41,104 nucleotides of DNA from an uncultured Flaviramulus sp. GTDB taxonomy: Bacteria > Bacteroidota > Bacteroidia > Flavobacteriales > Flavobacteriaceae. The stretch lies in contig CANKVS010000036.1 in assembly GCA_947487155.1 (NCBI GenBank), positions 1 to 41,104 on the forward strand. Direction: 5' to 3'. A program made the translations under genes and the position numbers. Shown in pieces: positions 1-8,770 of the stretch; the first letter of the stretch is position 1; each line of letters opens with the position of its first letter. The notes beneath the pieces were generated by a model, which saw nothing but the letters and a program-made list of their open reading frames with translations, made no database searches and had not been told where the DNA came from.

Positions 1-145
1 GAACGGCTTGTTTGAAATCCTTTTTGCCTTTTTCCAAAAAGATTGAGTAGAGATAGCCCGACCCTCAAGGGGAACGCTCGAATAAACATTACTTCCTTAC
101 TTTTCTATAGAGATTATGTAATAGAAAATTATAACTATATATATA

Positions 146-176
146 TTGTGTGGATTTGTTTATACCATTATCTTTG
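146..176 (+). promoter_or_regulatory. Bacteroidota promoter for the thrS operon
   Basis: A TTG at 146-148 is followed after 20 bases by TATCTTTG at 169-176, a full match to the TAnnTTTG -7 element of Bacteroidota primary sigma promoters. Transcription would begin near 183, leaving a leader of under 20 bases before the thrS ATG at 200. The match is seen in the sequence; activity is inferred. Confidence 0.7.
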
Positions 177-199
177 CAAACTGAATTTAATTTATTTTA

Positions 200-2134
200 A
201 TGATACAAATAACATTACCCGACGGCAGTGTAAGAGAATTTGAGAAAAACGCTACACCAATGGATGTCGCTAGAAGTATTAGTGAAGGATTTGCGCGAAA
301 TGTGATTTCGGCTAATTTTAATGGCATAACAATTGAAACTGTAACGCCATTAACCACCGATGGTTCTTTGGTTTTATATACTTGGAGAGACGATGAAGGT
401 AAAACGGCATTTTGGCATAGTTCTGCACACGTATTGGCTCAAGCTATTGAGGAGCTGTATGGAGGTGCAAAGCTTACTATTGGTCCTGCTATTGAGAATG
501 GGTTTTATTACGATGTTGATTTTGGGGAACACACTGTATCTGAAAAAGATTTTAAATCGATTGAAACTAAAATGATTGAGATTGCTCGTGGAAAACATGA
601 GTTTAAAATGCGATCTGCTAGTAAAGCGGAAGCTTTAGATTTATATAAAGGTAATGCGTTTAAAACTGAGCTTATTGAAAATTTAGAAGATGGTACGATT
701 ACGTTTTGCGACCACTCTACATTTACCGATTTATGCCGTGGCGGACACATACCTAATACGGGAATTATAAAAGCCGTTAAAATTTTAAGTGTTGCTGGCG
801 CTTATTGGAGAGGTAATGAAAACAACCCCCAACTTACAAGGGTTTATGGTATTTCGTTTCCTAAACAAAAAGAGCTTACAGAATACTTACACTTATTAGA
901 GGAAGCTAAAAAGCGTGACCATAGAAAGCTTGGTAAAGAATTAGAGCTTTTTACGTTTTCGCAAAAAGTAGGTCAAGGTTTACCATTATGGTTACCAAAA
1001 GGTGCTGCATTACGTGAACGTTTGGAAAACTTTTTAAAGGCTGCACAAAAAAAAGCAGGTTACGAGATGGTGGTAACGCCACACATTGGGCAGAAAGAAC
1101 TTTATGTTACTTCTGGGCATTATGCTAAGTACGGCGAAGATAGCTTTCAACCTATTACTACGCCTAAGGAAGATGAGGAATTCTTATTAAAACCAATGAA
1201 CTGTCCTCACCATTGCGAGATATACAAAAGCAGTCAATGGTCGTACAAAGATCTACCAAAGCGATATGCTGAATTTGGCACTGTTTATCGTTACGAACAA
1301 AGTGGTGAATTACACGGTTTAACTCGTGTTAGAGGGTTTACCCAAGATGATGCGCATTTGTTTTGTATGCCAGACCAATTAGATAAAGAGTTTAAAGATG
1401 TTATCGATTTAGTTCTTTATGTATTTGGTTCTTTAGGTTTTGAAAACTTTACTGCACAAGTTTCTGTAAGGGATCCAGAAAATCCAGACAAATATATTGG
1501 TGATGTTGAAAATTGGGAAAAAGCAGAACAAGCGATTATAAATGCTGCAACCGATAAAGGTTTAGATTTTGTTATTGAAACTGGTGAGGCAGCTTTTTAC
1601 GGTCCGAAATTAGATTTCATGGTAAAAGATGCTTTAGGCAGACGCTGGCAGCTTGGAACAATTCAAGTAGATTACAACTTACCAGAGCGTTTTAATTTAA
1701 CCTATAAAGGTAGTGATAATGAGTTACACAGACCTGTAATGATACACCGTGCTCCTTTTGGAAGTATGGAGCGTTTTGTTGCATTATTGCTTGAACATAC
1801 TGGCGGTAATTTCCCGCTTTGGCTGATGCCTGTGCAGACAATTATATTGTCTCTTAGTGAGAAATATGAAAAATACTCTGAAAAAGTTTTAAATTTGCTA
1901 GAAAATGACGAAATTCGCGCCCTTGTAGACCATAGAAATGAAACTATTGGGAAGAAAATTAGGGAAGCCGAAATGCAGAAACATCCCTATATGATTATTA
2001 TTGGCGAGCAAGAGGAGAAAGAAGGTAAAATAACTGTACGTCAACACGGTGGTGCAGATTTAGGGATGATTTCGATTGAAGCATTCTCTAAAATAATAAA
2101 AACAGAAATAAGTAAAACGCTAAAAACGTTTTAA
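200..2134 (+). CDS. thrS: Threonine--tRNA ligase (ThrRS)
   Basis: Cytoplasmic class II aminoacyl-tRNA synthetase that charges tRNA(Thr) with threonine. At 644 residues it is full length. The TGS domain lies at about 1-60. The SAD editing domain follows, with H73xxxH77 and the CRGGH motif at 179-183. The catalytic core carries the expected zinc ligands C335 (NCPHH), H386 (DDAHLFC) and H516 (MIHRAP), close to the E. coli positions C334, H385 and H511. Motif 3 (GSMERF) follows and an anticodon-binding domain closes the protein. The start ATG sits just below a strong promoter. It heads the widely conserved order thrS-infC-rpmI-rplT, with only 31 bases to the proposed infC start, so co-transcription is very likely. 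Confidence 0.98.
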   Translation: MIQITLPDGSVREFEKNATPMDVARSISEGFARNVISANFNGITIETVTPLTTDGSLVLYTWRDDEGKTAFWHSSAHVLAQAIEELYGGAKLTIGPAIENGFYYDVDFGEHTVSEKDFKSIETKMIEIARGKHEFKMRSASKAEALDLYKGNAFKTELIENLEDGTITFCDHSTFTDLCRGGHIPNTGIIKAVKILSVAGAYWRGNENNPQLTRVYGISFPKQKELTEYLHLLEEAKKRDHRKLGKELELFTFSQKVGQGLPLWLPKGAALRERLENFLKAAQKKAGYEMVVTPHIGQKELYVTSGHYAKYGEDSFQPITTPKEDEEFLLKPMNCPHHCEIYKSSQWSYKDLPKRYAEFGTVYRYEQSGELHGLTRVRGFTQDDAHLFCMPDQLDKEFKDVIDLVLYVFGSLGFENFTAQVSVRDPENPDKYIGDVENWEKAEQAIINAATDKGLDFVIETGEAAFYGPKLDFMVKDALGRRWQLGTIQVDYNLPERFNLTYKGSDNELHRPVMIHRAPFGSMERFVALLLEHTGGNFPLWLMPVQTIILSLSEKYEKYSEKVLNLLENDEIRALVDHRNETIGKKIREAEMQKHPYMIIIGEQEEKEGKITVRQHGGADLGMISIEAFSKIIKTEISKTLKTF

Positions 2135-2165
2135 AAACATAAGTTTAATTTAAAAATATAAGGCC

Positions 2166-2711
2166 ATAGCAATTCGAAGAAGAAGACAACCCGCTAGAGT
2201 AATACAAGAGGATAAACACAAAATAAACTCTAAGATTACCGCTCAAAAAGTACGCCTCGTTGGAGACAACGTAGAAATTGGTATATATACTAAAGGTGAT
2301 GCTATGAGAATAGCTAACGAACAAGAATTAGATCTTGTGGAGATTTCTCCTAAAGCTGACCCTCCTGTTTGCAAGGTTATGGATTATAAAAAGTTTCTTT
2401 ACGAACAAAAGAAGCGTGATAAGGTCATTAAATCGAAAGCAACAAAAGTAATTGTAAAAGAGATTCGTTTTGGTCCTAATACTGATGACCATGATTATCA
2501 GTTTAAAAAGAAACATGCTGAGAAATTTTTAAAAGAAGGTGCTAAGCTTAAAGCTTTTGTCTTTTTTAAAGGACGATCGATTATTTTTAAAGAACAAGGG
2601 CAAATACTCTTGTTGCGTTTAGCACAAGACCTTGAAGAGTTTGGTAAAGTAGAACAAATGCCAAGGCTAGAAGGAAAACGTATGACTATGTTTATAGCGC
2701 CAAAAAAGTAA
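2166..2711 (+). CDS. infC: Translation initiation factor IF-3, ATA start
   Basis: IF-3 binds the 30S subunit, prevents premature 50S joining and checks the start codon and initiator tRNA. The reading frame is open from 2154, after a TAA at 2151. The first ATG is at 2304, which would delete most of the IF3 N-domain. Reading from ATA at 2166 gives the family-typical start [12 protein letters not shown] and then the conserved [20 protein letters not shown] at 2172 is the only nearby alternative. The product is 181 residues: N-domain about 15-85 and C-domain about 95-178, ending [14 protein letters not shown]. coli infC starts with AUU and IF-3 represses its own synthesis through that codon. A similar loop here is an inference. 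Confidence 0.93.
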   Translation: MAIRRRRQPARVIQEDKHKINSKITAQKVRLVGDNVEIGIYTKGDAMRIANEQELDLVEISPKADPPVCKVMDYKKFLYEQKKRDKVIKSKATKVIVKEIRFGPNTDDHDYQFKKKHAEKFLKEGAKLKAFVFFKGRSIIFKEQGQILLLRLAQDLEEFGKVEQMPRLEGKRMTMFIAPKK

Positions 2712-2712
2712 C

Positions 2713-2789
2713 GTTTCGACTACGCTAAGCGATTGAGAAGCAATATTGAAATAAAAAAGATGCTGAAATAATCCCGATAGTTATAGGGA
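2713..2789. repeat. Repeat-derived remnants in the infC-rpmI spacer
   Basis: The 124-base spacer between infC and rpmI holds GTTTCGACTACGCT (from 2713) and the imperfect palindrome TCCCGATA-GT-TATAGGGA at 2772-2789. Both look like short dispersed intergenic repeats of Flavobacteriaceae, though copy number elsewhere cannot be tested in this window. The palindrome could form a hairpin in the operon mRNA. Confidence 0.4.
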
Positions 2790-2835
2790 CAGCCTAAAGA
2801 TAATTAAGCGAAATAATTAAAAACTAGGAGAAGAA

Positions 2836-3033
2836 ATGCCTAAAATGAAAACCAAATCTAGTGCCAAAAAACGATTTAAGTTAACAGGTACTGGTAAAAT
2901 TAAAAGAAAGCACGCTTTTAAGAGTCACATCTTAACAAAGAAGTCTAAAAAGCGTAAGCTTAAGTTAACTCATGATGGTTTAGTACATAAATCTGATGAG
3001 GATAACATTAAAACCATGTTACGTTTAAAGTAA
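2836..3033 (+). CDS. rpmI: 50S ribosomal protein L35
   Basis: Small basic protein of the large ribosomal subunit, 65 residues, the normal length. It starts [15 protein letters not shown] and contains the family-typical [15 protein letters not shown] stretch. An A/G-rich ACTAGGAGAAG lies just before the ATG, one of the few Shine-Dalgarno-like sequences in the window. Its place between infC and rplT is the standard bacterial order. Confidence 0.98.
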   Translation: MPKMKTKSSAKKRFKLTGTGKIKRKHAFKSHILTKKSKKRKLKLTHDGLVHKSDEDNIKTMLRLK

Positions 3034-3087
3034 CACCTGTTTTAATCGGTTAAAACAATTTATAAACCCTGGAGTTAGGCAATAAAA

Positions 3088-3120
3088 GAATTCAAAATTC
3101 GGAATTCAAAATTCAGAATT
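3088..3120. repeat. 14-bp tandem repeat in the rpmI-rplT spacer
   Basis: Two adjacent 14-base units, GAATTCAAAATTCG (3088-3101) and GAATTCAAAATTCA (3102-3115), are followed by a partial third (GAATT). Each unit contains palindromic GAATTC. The array lies between GTTAGGC (from 3074) and GCCTAC (3129-3134), which could form a weak outer stem. Two and a fraction copies with no spacers is not a CRISPR. Confidence 0.7.
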
Positions 3121-3155
3121 AAAGAGTCGCCTACTACAAAAAAACAATTAAAATT

Positions 3156-3500
3156 ATGCCAAGATCAGTAAATTCTGTAGCAAAAAGAGCCCGAAGAAAA
3201 AAGGTTCTAAAACAAGCAAAAGGTTACTTTGGAAGACGTAAAAACGTTTGGACAGTAGCAAAAAACGCGGTTGACAAAGCGATGCAATATTCGTATAGAG
3301 ACCGTAGAAACAAAAAAAGAACATTCCGTGCATTATGGATTACACGTATTAACGCTGGAGCCAGAGAACATGGTTTATCTTATTCTCAATTTATGGGAAA
3401 ATTAAAAGCTAATGATATTGAATTAAACCGTAAGGTTTTAGCAGATTTAGCTATGAATAACCCAGAAGCTTTTAAAGCTGTAGTAGAGAAAGTAAAATAA
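3156..3500 (+). CDS. rplT: 50S ribosomal protein L20
   Basis: Ribosomal protein needed early in 50S assembly, 114 residues, full length. It starts [16 protein letters not shown] and has the RNA-binding basic N-terminus, the [18 protein letters not shown] region and the C-terminal [21 protein letters not shown] segment. It is last in the thrS-infC-rpmI-rplT operon and is followed by a strong terminator. In E. coli and Bacillus, L20 represses this operon through an mRNA structure; I see no convincing L20-binding mimic here. Confidence 0.98.
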   Translation: MPRSVNSVAKRARRKKVLKQAKGYFGRRKNVWTVAKNAVDKAMQYSYRDRRNKKRTFRALWITRINAGAREHGLSYSQFMGKLKANDIELNRKVLADLAMNNPEAFKAVVEKVK

Positions 3501-3540
3501 GGCGTTTTGCCTATTGTAAAACATATTATTCGCTTAATAA

Positions 3541-3574
3541 AAAATCCGATTCGTTTTGAATCGGATTTTTTTTT
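3541..3574 (+). terminator. Rho-independent terminator of the thrS-rplT operon
   Basis: A perfect 12-base stem, AAAATCCGATTC (3541-3552) and GAATCGGATTTT (3558-3569), with a GTTTT loop, is followed by an uninterrupted T run to 3574. It lies 40 bases after the rplT stop. The flanking A and T tracts could also make it work from the other strand. Confidence 0.92.
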
Positions 3575-3749
3575 GTTTGTTGTCGACACCTATTAAACAT
3601 CAAAAAAAACAGAAACTCCAACGTAAAGCACCAAGGAATTCCTTTAGATGAATTCAATTTATTTACACAGCATCTTAAAATTTAATTAAAATTACGCAAC
3701 CTTTTTTATAAATACCCATCTATAAAATATAACTGAAACCTATTTTAAA

Positions 3750-4190
3750 ATGAAAACTAAATTATTAATACTATTGTGTTGCTCTTTAATGGTAGCAAAC
3801 TGTTCTATAAGCAACAGTGAAACTGAAACACCTCCACCAAATTATAAAAACCTATGGCACTTAACAAATGTAAGTGGTGGTATTGCAGGTGTAAATGAAA
3901 ATTTTGAATTAAAAACCATCATTTGGTCTTTTAATGACGTTACACAAAAACTAACTGTTACAAATAATAATTCAGATGATGTTATTCAAGATGGATTAGA
4001 TTCTGGCGTTTACGACTATTCTATTTTAAATGCTAATGATAGTTCCTACTTAGTTGTTAATGACAATGAGCTTGGAGAGCTTACATTTTCTCAAACAGCT
4101 ATGCAAATTAATGGAAACAAGATGTCTGAAGGAGAAGGTGCCGATGGTTTTATATATTTATTTCAGCTTCAAGTTGTTTTAGCAGATTAA
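3750..4190 (+). CDS. Small secreted lipoprotein, lipocalin-like length
   Basis: The product is 146 residues. It begins with a lipoprotein signal peptide (MKTKLLILLCCSLMVANC) whose lipobox cysteine is C18, so it should be lipidated and sit in the envelope. The mature part is acidic, with a WHLTNVSGG motif and alternating strand-like segments, similar to short lipocalin-like lipoproteins of Flavobacteriaceae. I recognise no catalytic motif. The gene stands alone on the plus strand and converges on the next gene, whose end is 32 bases away. Function unknown; the lipoprotein call is firm and the lipocalin comparison is only a guess. Confidence 0.8.
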   Translation: MKTKLLILLCCSLMVANCSISNSETETPPPNYKNLWHLTNVSGGIAGVNENFELKTIIWSFNDVTQKLTVTNNNSDDVIQDGLDSGVYDYSILNANDSSYLVVNDNELGELTFSQTAMQINGNKMSEGEGADGFIYLFQLQVVLAD

Positions 4191-4222
4191 TTAATTACCT
4201 GTTTTGTTAACCAAAGGTAAAC

Positions 4223-5482
4223 CTATGTTTTTTGCTTCTTTTTTCTAGCAGCAGGAAATAAAACATTATTTAAAATAAGTCTATACCCAGGTGATGTAGG
4301 GTGCAGATCTAATTCGGTTTTTGGGTCTCCTACTTGATGCTGATAATCTTCGGGATCATGTCCTCCATAAAAGGTAAAAAAGCCTTTTCCTTTTATACCA
4401 TGAATATATTTTGCTTCACCATTAGATTTATTTTCGCCCATAATTAATACGTTCGATTTTATTTCTTCTCTGGTAAAAGATGTTGTTTGTCCCATAAATC
4501 CTTTTACTAAAGCTGTATGATTTTGGCATAACATAGTTGGAATAGGATCCCATTTTGCTGAGAAATCCATTAATGAAAAATAATCTACGGTTCTTAAAAC
4601 TGTGCGTTTACTCGTCATATCTATTGATGAAAACTCATAAATTCTAGGGTTTCGCTCCAACGTATAATCCGTAAAAGCAAATGTTTTATTATAATCTATT
4701 TTATTTTGATATGCTGCGTCACTTCCGTCTCCATCAAACATGGGTTCGCAAATATCAATACCTTCGGCTGATAGTGCAATATCGAAACTATCTGTCGCGC
4801 TACACATAGCAAACATAAACCCACCACCAACTACGTAATCTCTAATTTTTAAAGCAACATCCAATTTTTCTAAGGACACTTTATTGTAGCCTAACTTTTC
4901 AGCTAATGTTTCTGCTTCTTTTTTTTCTTTAATATACCAAGAAGATGCTCTATAAGTACCATAAAACTTCCCATATTGTCCTGTAAAATCTTCATGATGC
5001 AAATGCAACCAATCAAACAGTACTAAACCATCGTTTAGCACTTCTTCATCGTAAACTGTTTCATACGGGATTTCGGCATATTTTAAAACCATAGTAACAG
5101 CATCGTCCCAAGGTTGATTTCCGTAAGGTGTATAAACTGCAATTTTAGGAGCTTTCTCCAGAACAACAGCTTCCATATTCTTACTGGGGCTACTAATATC
5201 TTCTAAAATATATTCTGCTTTTGCATTTGAAATAACTTCGAAAGAGACTCCACGTATTTGGCATTCTTGTTGAATATCATCTGAATCTGGCAACAAAAAA
5301 GAGCCGCCTCTATAATTAAGTAACCACTTTACTTTTAATTGTTTATTAAGTGTCCAATAGGTAATTCCGTAGGCTTTTAAATGATTTTTTTGACCATCTA
5401 CATCCATAGGAATTAAGATGTAAGATGCATAGGTTTTAAACCCTAAGCATATAAATAATAATGTTATGAATAATTTTTTCAA
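4223..5482 (-). CDS. Secreted Bacteroidota protein often named asparagine synthetase B; function unknown
   Basis: The product is 419 residues with a signal peptide (MKKLFITLLFICLGFKTYA). I recognise it as a conserved Bacteroidota family carried in databases as asparagine synthetase B. I see neither an N-terminal Cys nucleophile of a class II amidotransferase nor the SGGxDS loop of an ATP-pyrophosphatase, and the protein is predicted to be exported, so the name is unsafe. Distinctive segments are LLNYRGGSFLLPD, LHLHHEDFTGQYGKF, GGGFMFAMCSATDSF and GGHDPEDYQHQVGDP, the last rich in His and Asp. The GGFMFAMCSA turn recalls nucleophile elbows of ThuA/GATase-1-like folds, which is inference only. 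It lies downstream of menE on the same strand after 134 bases, so probably has its own promoter. Confidence 0.75.
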   Translation of the reverse strand: MKKLFITLLFICLGFKTYASYILIPMDVDGQKNHLKAYGITYWTLNKQLKVKWLLNYRGGSFLLPDSDDIQQECQIRGVSFEVISNAKAEYILEDISSPSKNMEAVVLEKAPKIAVYTPYGNQPWDDAVTMVLKYAEIPYETVYDEEVLNDGLVLFDWLHLHHEDFTGQYGKFYGTYRASSWYIKEKKEAETLAEKLGYNKVSLEKLDVALKIRDYVVGGGFMFAMCSATDSFDIALSAEGIDICEPMFDGDGSDAAYQNKIDYNKTFAFTDYTLERNPRIYEFSSIDMTSKRTVLRTVDYFSLMDFSAKWDPIPTMLCQNHTALVKGFMGQTTSFTREEIKSNVLIMGENKSNGEAKYIHGIKGKGFFTFYGGHDPEDYQHQVGDPKTELDLHPTSPGYRLILNNVLFPAARKKKQKT

Positions 5483-5616
5483 TGTGAGGCTAATATTAAT
5501 GTGATTCTTAAATCATCCTTTCTTCGGAAGCACAAAAAAATCATATTATTTTCTTCTGAAAGATACTTAAAATTTATTTTTATTTGCCGTCTTTTAACAG
5601 GAGTTTAATTAGACAA

Positions 5617-6696
5617 TTAACTTAACAAAACAGCTTCAAGTGTTTTATTACGTTGAATTTTCCCTGAAGGTGTTTCTATAAATTGAGATATATTATATAT
5701 ATGCTTGGGTTTCTCATAAGCTGATAAATCAGAAAAAACAGAATTTTTTAAATCATTTGCACCATGTTCTAAAACTAAAACTACTGCATTTCCAAAAGTT
5801 TTATCTGGGATTGAGCTTATAAAAAAACGCTTTGATATTTTATTTTGAAGTTTGGCTTCAATTTGCTCTGGATATAATTTAATACCACCAGAATTTATTA
5901 CGTTGTCGTAACGTCCTAACCATTCAAATTCGGTTTCAGAATAAAGTTTAACAACATCGTTAGTTACAATTTTACCATCTGCAACCTTTGGAGCATCAAT
6001 AACTAAACACTCGTTTTCGTCTTGAGAAATAGAAACATTTGGTAATATTTTAAAGTAAGACTTCGCTATTGTGTTTGAAGAATTATCTATATTGTTTATT
6101 TTTTTTACGGCAATATGCGTAATGGTTTCGGTCATGCCATAGGTTTCAAAAACATCAGTTTTCAATGCTTTAATATCTCCACGAAGCGATTTAGAAACTG
6201 AAGCACCTCCAACAATTAGTGTTTTAATATGACTACAGTAACTTAAAGAATTTTGAAGTTGCAACGGAATCATAGCCGTAAAATCGTAGTGTTTATTCTT
6301 GTTAAAGTTAGGTGTAGATTTAGGCTCAACCGTATCAATTTCTAACCCAAGAATGATGGCTCTAATTAGCATCATTTTACCTGCAATAAATTTGGTTGGT
6401 AAGCAATGTAATACACTATCGCCAGGTTTAAGATTAAAAAAATTGCCCGTAGCTATAACCGAATCTACCATAGCTTGCTTCTTAATTTTAATGCATTTAG
6501 GGTTTCCAGTAGAGCCAGATGTGTTTACTTCAACATAATCATTTTTATCTAACCAATTAAGCAAAAAGTTCCCAATAACTTGTTTGTAAGGTTGCCCTTC
6601 CTTAACAAAACTATAAGCGACTTCCATAAGATTGGTATATGAATAATGAATCCCGTTTAGCTTAAATTTTATATGAACTTTATTATAATCAGGCAT
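5617..6696 (-). CDS. menE: o-Succinylbenzoate--CoA ligase (MenE-like AMP-binding enzyme)
   Basis: ANL-superfamily adenylate-forming enzyme, expected to convert o-succinylbenzoate to its CoA thioester in menaquinone synthesis. Visible motifs are the P-loop NTSGSTGNPK, the ETYGMTETITH motif, the hinge region EWLGRYDNVINSGGIKLYPEQIE split by the GRYD motif, and the C-terminal PSGKIQR with the catalytic lysine. At 359 residues it is shorter than the roughly 450-500 of many MenE proteins, the reduction being in the N-terminal part. Its place in a run with menC, menA and menB supports MenE over another acyl-CoA ligase. It starts 9 bases after the CPBP gene and is probably co-transcribed with it. 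Confidence 0.88.
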   Translation of the reverse strand: MPDYNKVHIKFKLNGIHYSYTNLMEVAYSFVKEGQPYKQVIGNFLLNWLDKNDYVEVNTSGSTGNPKCIKIKKQAMVDSVIATGNFFNLKPGDSVLHCLPTKFIAGKMMLIRAIILGLEIDTVEPKSTPNFNKNKHYDFTAMIPLQLQNSLSYCSHIKTLIVGGASVSKSLRGDIKALKTDVFETYGMTETITHIAVKKINNIDNSSNTIAKSYFKILPNVSISQDENECLVIDAPKVADGKIVTNDVVKLYSETEFEWLGRYDNVINSGGIKLYPEQIEAKLQNKISKRFFISSIPDKTFGNAVVLVLEHGANDLKNSVFSDLSAYEKPKHIYNISQFIETPSGKIQRNKTLEAVLLS

Positions 6697-6705
6697 TTTA
6701 TATAA

Positions 6706-7662
6706 TTACTCCAAAATTTTATAATCTTCTTTTGGAAGCTCTTCAACTTGTCCGAATAACTTATCTTTCCAGTTAGTCCATTTGTATTTTTTTGACAAGA
6801 TTAATAGTAGAATAGGAAACACAACAAATACAGGAACAAAAATCTCCATTAACCCCATAGTTTCTGGGTCTGACATGTCTTTTAAAATGGAATGCGTTTG
6901 AAATGCAGTCCAGTCGGCGGTAACAAGTAATGCTGTAAACAAATTGTTTGCCGCATGAAACCCTAAAGCCAACTCCATACCTTCATCCATTAAGGTTAAT
7001 ATGCCTAAAAACAGACCTGTACCTATGTAATATACCATAATAACATAACCTAATTTATCAACTTCAGGGTTTGCAATATGAAGTAATCCAAAAACTAGAG
7101 ACGTTGTTATTAGCGGTACCCATTTATTTTTTACAATAACCCCAATACCTTGCATTAAATATCCTCTAAATAAATACTCCTCAAAACTTGTTTGCAAGGG
7201 CACTAAAGCAATAGCTATAACACACAGAATTATAAAAGGGATTAATTTAAAATTCCAAATATAATCTTCTGGAGATAGGTAATAATCTATACCAACAAAG
7301 CTACTAGAAATAACTCCCCATAAAATAAAAATAAACCAAAATCGTTTCCAATCTATTTTTTTTCGAGAAGTAGTTAAATGTGTAAAAGATTGTTTATGCA
7401 AATATTTTGAAACAAGTAAAACCCCAACCAAACCTATTGCAAATGACAATAACATTAAAAAAAGATTTAAATTGGGTTCTAAAAGTGACATCATTTTTGT
7501 TTCGTCTATATCTTGTAAGCCCCCACCGTCTTTAAGCACCTTTACCATAACAGCTGCCGTAAATGGCAATTGCCCTATAATTACAGCTATAATTACTATT
7601 AAAAGGCCTACTAAATATCGCCACCAATCGTGTAACGCTTTAAATGCTTGAGTTATATACAT
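6706..7662 (-). CDS. CPBP-family intramembrane metalloprotease
   Basis: A 318-residue membrane protein with about eight hydrophobic segments. It carries the three CPBP (CAAX protease / Abi) motifs: EEYLFRG (EExxxR), FGLLH (FxxxH) and HAANN (HxxxN), which form the glutamyl metal-dependent active site in the membrane. Family members cleave prenylated or other membrane substrates, or serve in bacteriocin self-immunity; the substrate here is unknown. It sits between menC (61 bases upstream) and menE (9 bases downstream) on the same strand. A role in handling prenyl-quinone enzymes is only a positional guess. Confidence 0.9.
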   Translation of the reverse strand: MYITQAFKALHDWWRYLVGLLIVIIAVIIGQLPFTAAVMVKVLKDGGGLQDIDETKMMSLLEPNLNLFLMLLSFAIGLVGVLLVSKYLHKQSFTHLTTSRKKIDWKRFWFIFILWGVISSSFVGIDYYLSPEDYIWNFKLIPFIILCVIAIALVPLQTSFEEYLFRGYLMQGIGVIVKNKWVPLITTSLVFGLLHIANPEVDKLGYVIMVYYIGTGLFLGILTLMDEGMELALGFHAANNLFTALLVTADWTAFQTHSILKDMSDPETMGLMEIFVPVFVVFPILLLILSKKYKWTNWKDKLFGQVEELPKEDYKILE

Positions 7663-7677
7663 ATTTATAATTTAAAT

Positions 7678-7694
7678 CTTGAATCATATTCAAG
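7678..7694. repeat. Short palindrome in the menC-CPBP spacer
   Basis: CTTGAAT-CAT-ATTCAAG is a perfect 7-base stem with a 3-base loop, followed by AATGACA-like bases. It resembles part of the REP-like family seen at 17691-17772. No T run follows on the minus strand, so it is not clearly a terminator. Confidence 0.5.
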
Positions 7695-7723
7695 AATGAC
7701 AGTTAATAATTTAAAACAACATT

Positions 7724-8770
7724 TTAATGTTGCATCTTTTCTAAGTTCCAATTATTTTTTTTATTATATCGCAAAGTCCCATTTTTTACTTGTAATGGAC
7801 TATCAAAATTATTAGTAAACAAAGCTCCAGTACCCAAACCTTGCGGCAAACTACTTTGCTTTTTGTAAGTGTATTGCGCAATTGCATTTAACCCAATATT
7901 ACTTTCTAATGCACTTGTAACCCACCAGCTTATTTGGTTTTTATTGGCTAATTTAATCCAATCATCACTACCGCTAAAACCACCAATTAAACTTGGTTTT
8001 AAGATAATGAATTGTGGATTTATAGTTTGTAGTAATTCTGCTTTTTTTGTTACAGAAAAAACACCAATTAATTCTTCGTCTAAAGCAATAGGTAATGGTG
8101 TGGTTTCACATAATCTAGCCATCTCCTCTATTTGTCCTTGTTTTATTGGCTGTTCTATGGAATGCAAATCGAACTCTGATAAAATTTTCAGTTTTTCTAA
8201 GGCTTCTATAGATGAAAATGCTCCGTTAGCATCAACTCGTATTTCTATATCTTTTGAAGAAAACAATGTTCTAATAGATTTTATTAATTCAATTTCTGCT
8301 TGAAAATTAATTGCTCCAATTTTCATTTTAATACATTGGAAACCTGCAGCAATTTTATCTTCTATTTGCTGTTTCATAAAAGCTTTAGACCCCATCCAAA
8401 TTAATCCGTTTATAGGAATTGAATCGTTATTGCTTGTAAATTTCGATGGAAATAATTCGAAGGGATTTTGGCTTTCTAATGACTTAAACGCCATTTCTAA
8501 ACCAAATTGAATACTAGGAAATTCTATTAATTCATCTAACAAACCTTTTAAACCAGTATGAATATTTTTACAAATCCATTGTAATTTTTCTTCATAATCT
8601 GGTCTATCATCAACAGATAACCCTCTAAAAAGTCCACACTCTCCTATGCCTTTTTTATCATTTCTACTTAATATTAAAAACCAAGTTTCTTTAGTTTTTA
8701 AAATACCTCGCGAAGTCCCACTGGCTTGTTTAAATTCGAGAATGTGTTTTTTATATGACGCTATAACCAT
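7724..8770 (-). CDS. menC: o-Succinylbenzoate synthase (MenC)
   Basis: Enolase-superfamily enzyme that dehydrates SHCHC to o-succinylbenzoate in menaquinone synthesis. At 348 residues it is the expected length. It shows the muconate-lactonizing subgroup motifs in order: CIKMKIG (KxK with the catalytic lysine), RVDANGAF (metal-binding Asp), EQPI (metal-binding Glu), LDEEL (metal-binding Asp) and ILKPS (second catalytic lysine). The start ATG directly abuts the stop of the upstream metallo-hydrolase gene, so the two are almost certainly translated from one mRNA. An unrelated enolase-superfamily racemase is possible but unlikely beside menE, menA and menB. Confidence 0.92.
   Translation of the reverse strand: MVIASYKKHILEFKQASGTSRGILKTKETWFLILSRNDKKGIGECGLFRGLSVDDRPDYEEKLQWICKNIHTGLKGLLDELIEFPSIQFGLEMAFKSLESQNPFELFPSKFTSNNDSIPINGLIWMGSKAFMKQQIEDKIAAGFQCIKMKIGAINFQAEIELIKSIRTLFSSKDIEIRVDANGAFSSIEALEKLKILSEFDLHSIEQPIKQGQIEEMARLCETTPLPIALDEELIGVFSVTKKAELLQTINPQFIILKPSLIGGFSGSDDWIKLANKNQISWWVTSALESNIGLNAIAQYTYKKQSSLPQGLGTGALFTNNFDSPLQVKNGTLRYNKKNNWNLEKMQH

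Noticed and set aside
1..60. Possible 3' end of a gene entering from the left edge
   Set aside because: Frames close within 15 codons and give no recognisable C-terminus; the edge is too short to decide.
43..243. 66-residue ORF on the plus strand overlapping the thrS start
   Set aside because: It is rich in Tyr and Ile from AT-rich intergenic sequence, contains the thrS promoter and overlaps thrS in another frame.
2304..2711. infC starting at ATG 2304 (135 residues)
   Set aside because: It would remove most of the IF3 N-domain, whose conserved sequence is clearly encoded in frame upstream.
3088..3120. CRISPR-like array
   Set aside because: Only about two and a half adjacent 14-base units with no spacers, and no cas genes in the window.
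7869..8303. 144-residue ORF antisense to menC
   Set aside because: menC on the other strand has all enolase-superfamily motifs; the antisense frame has no family resemblance.
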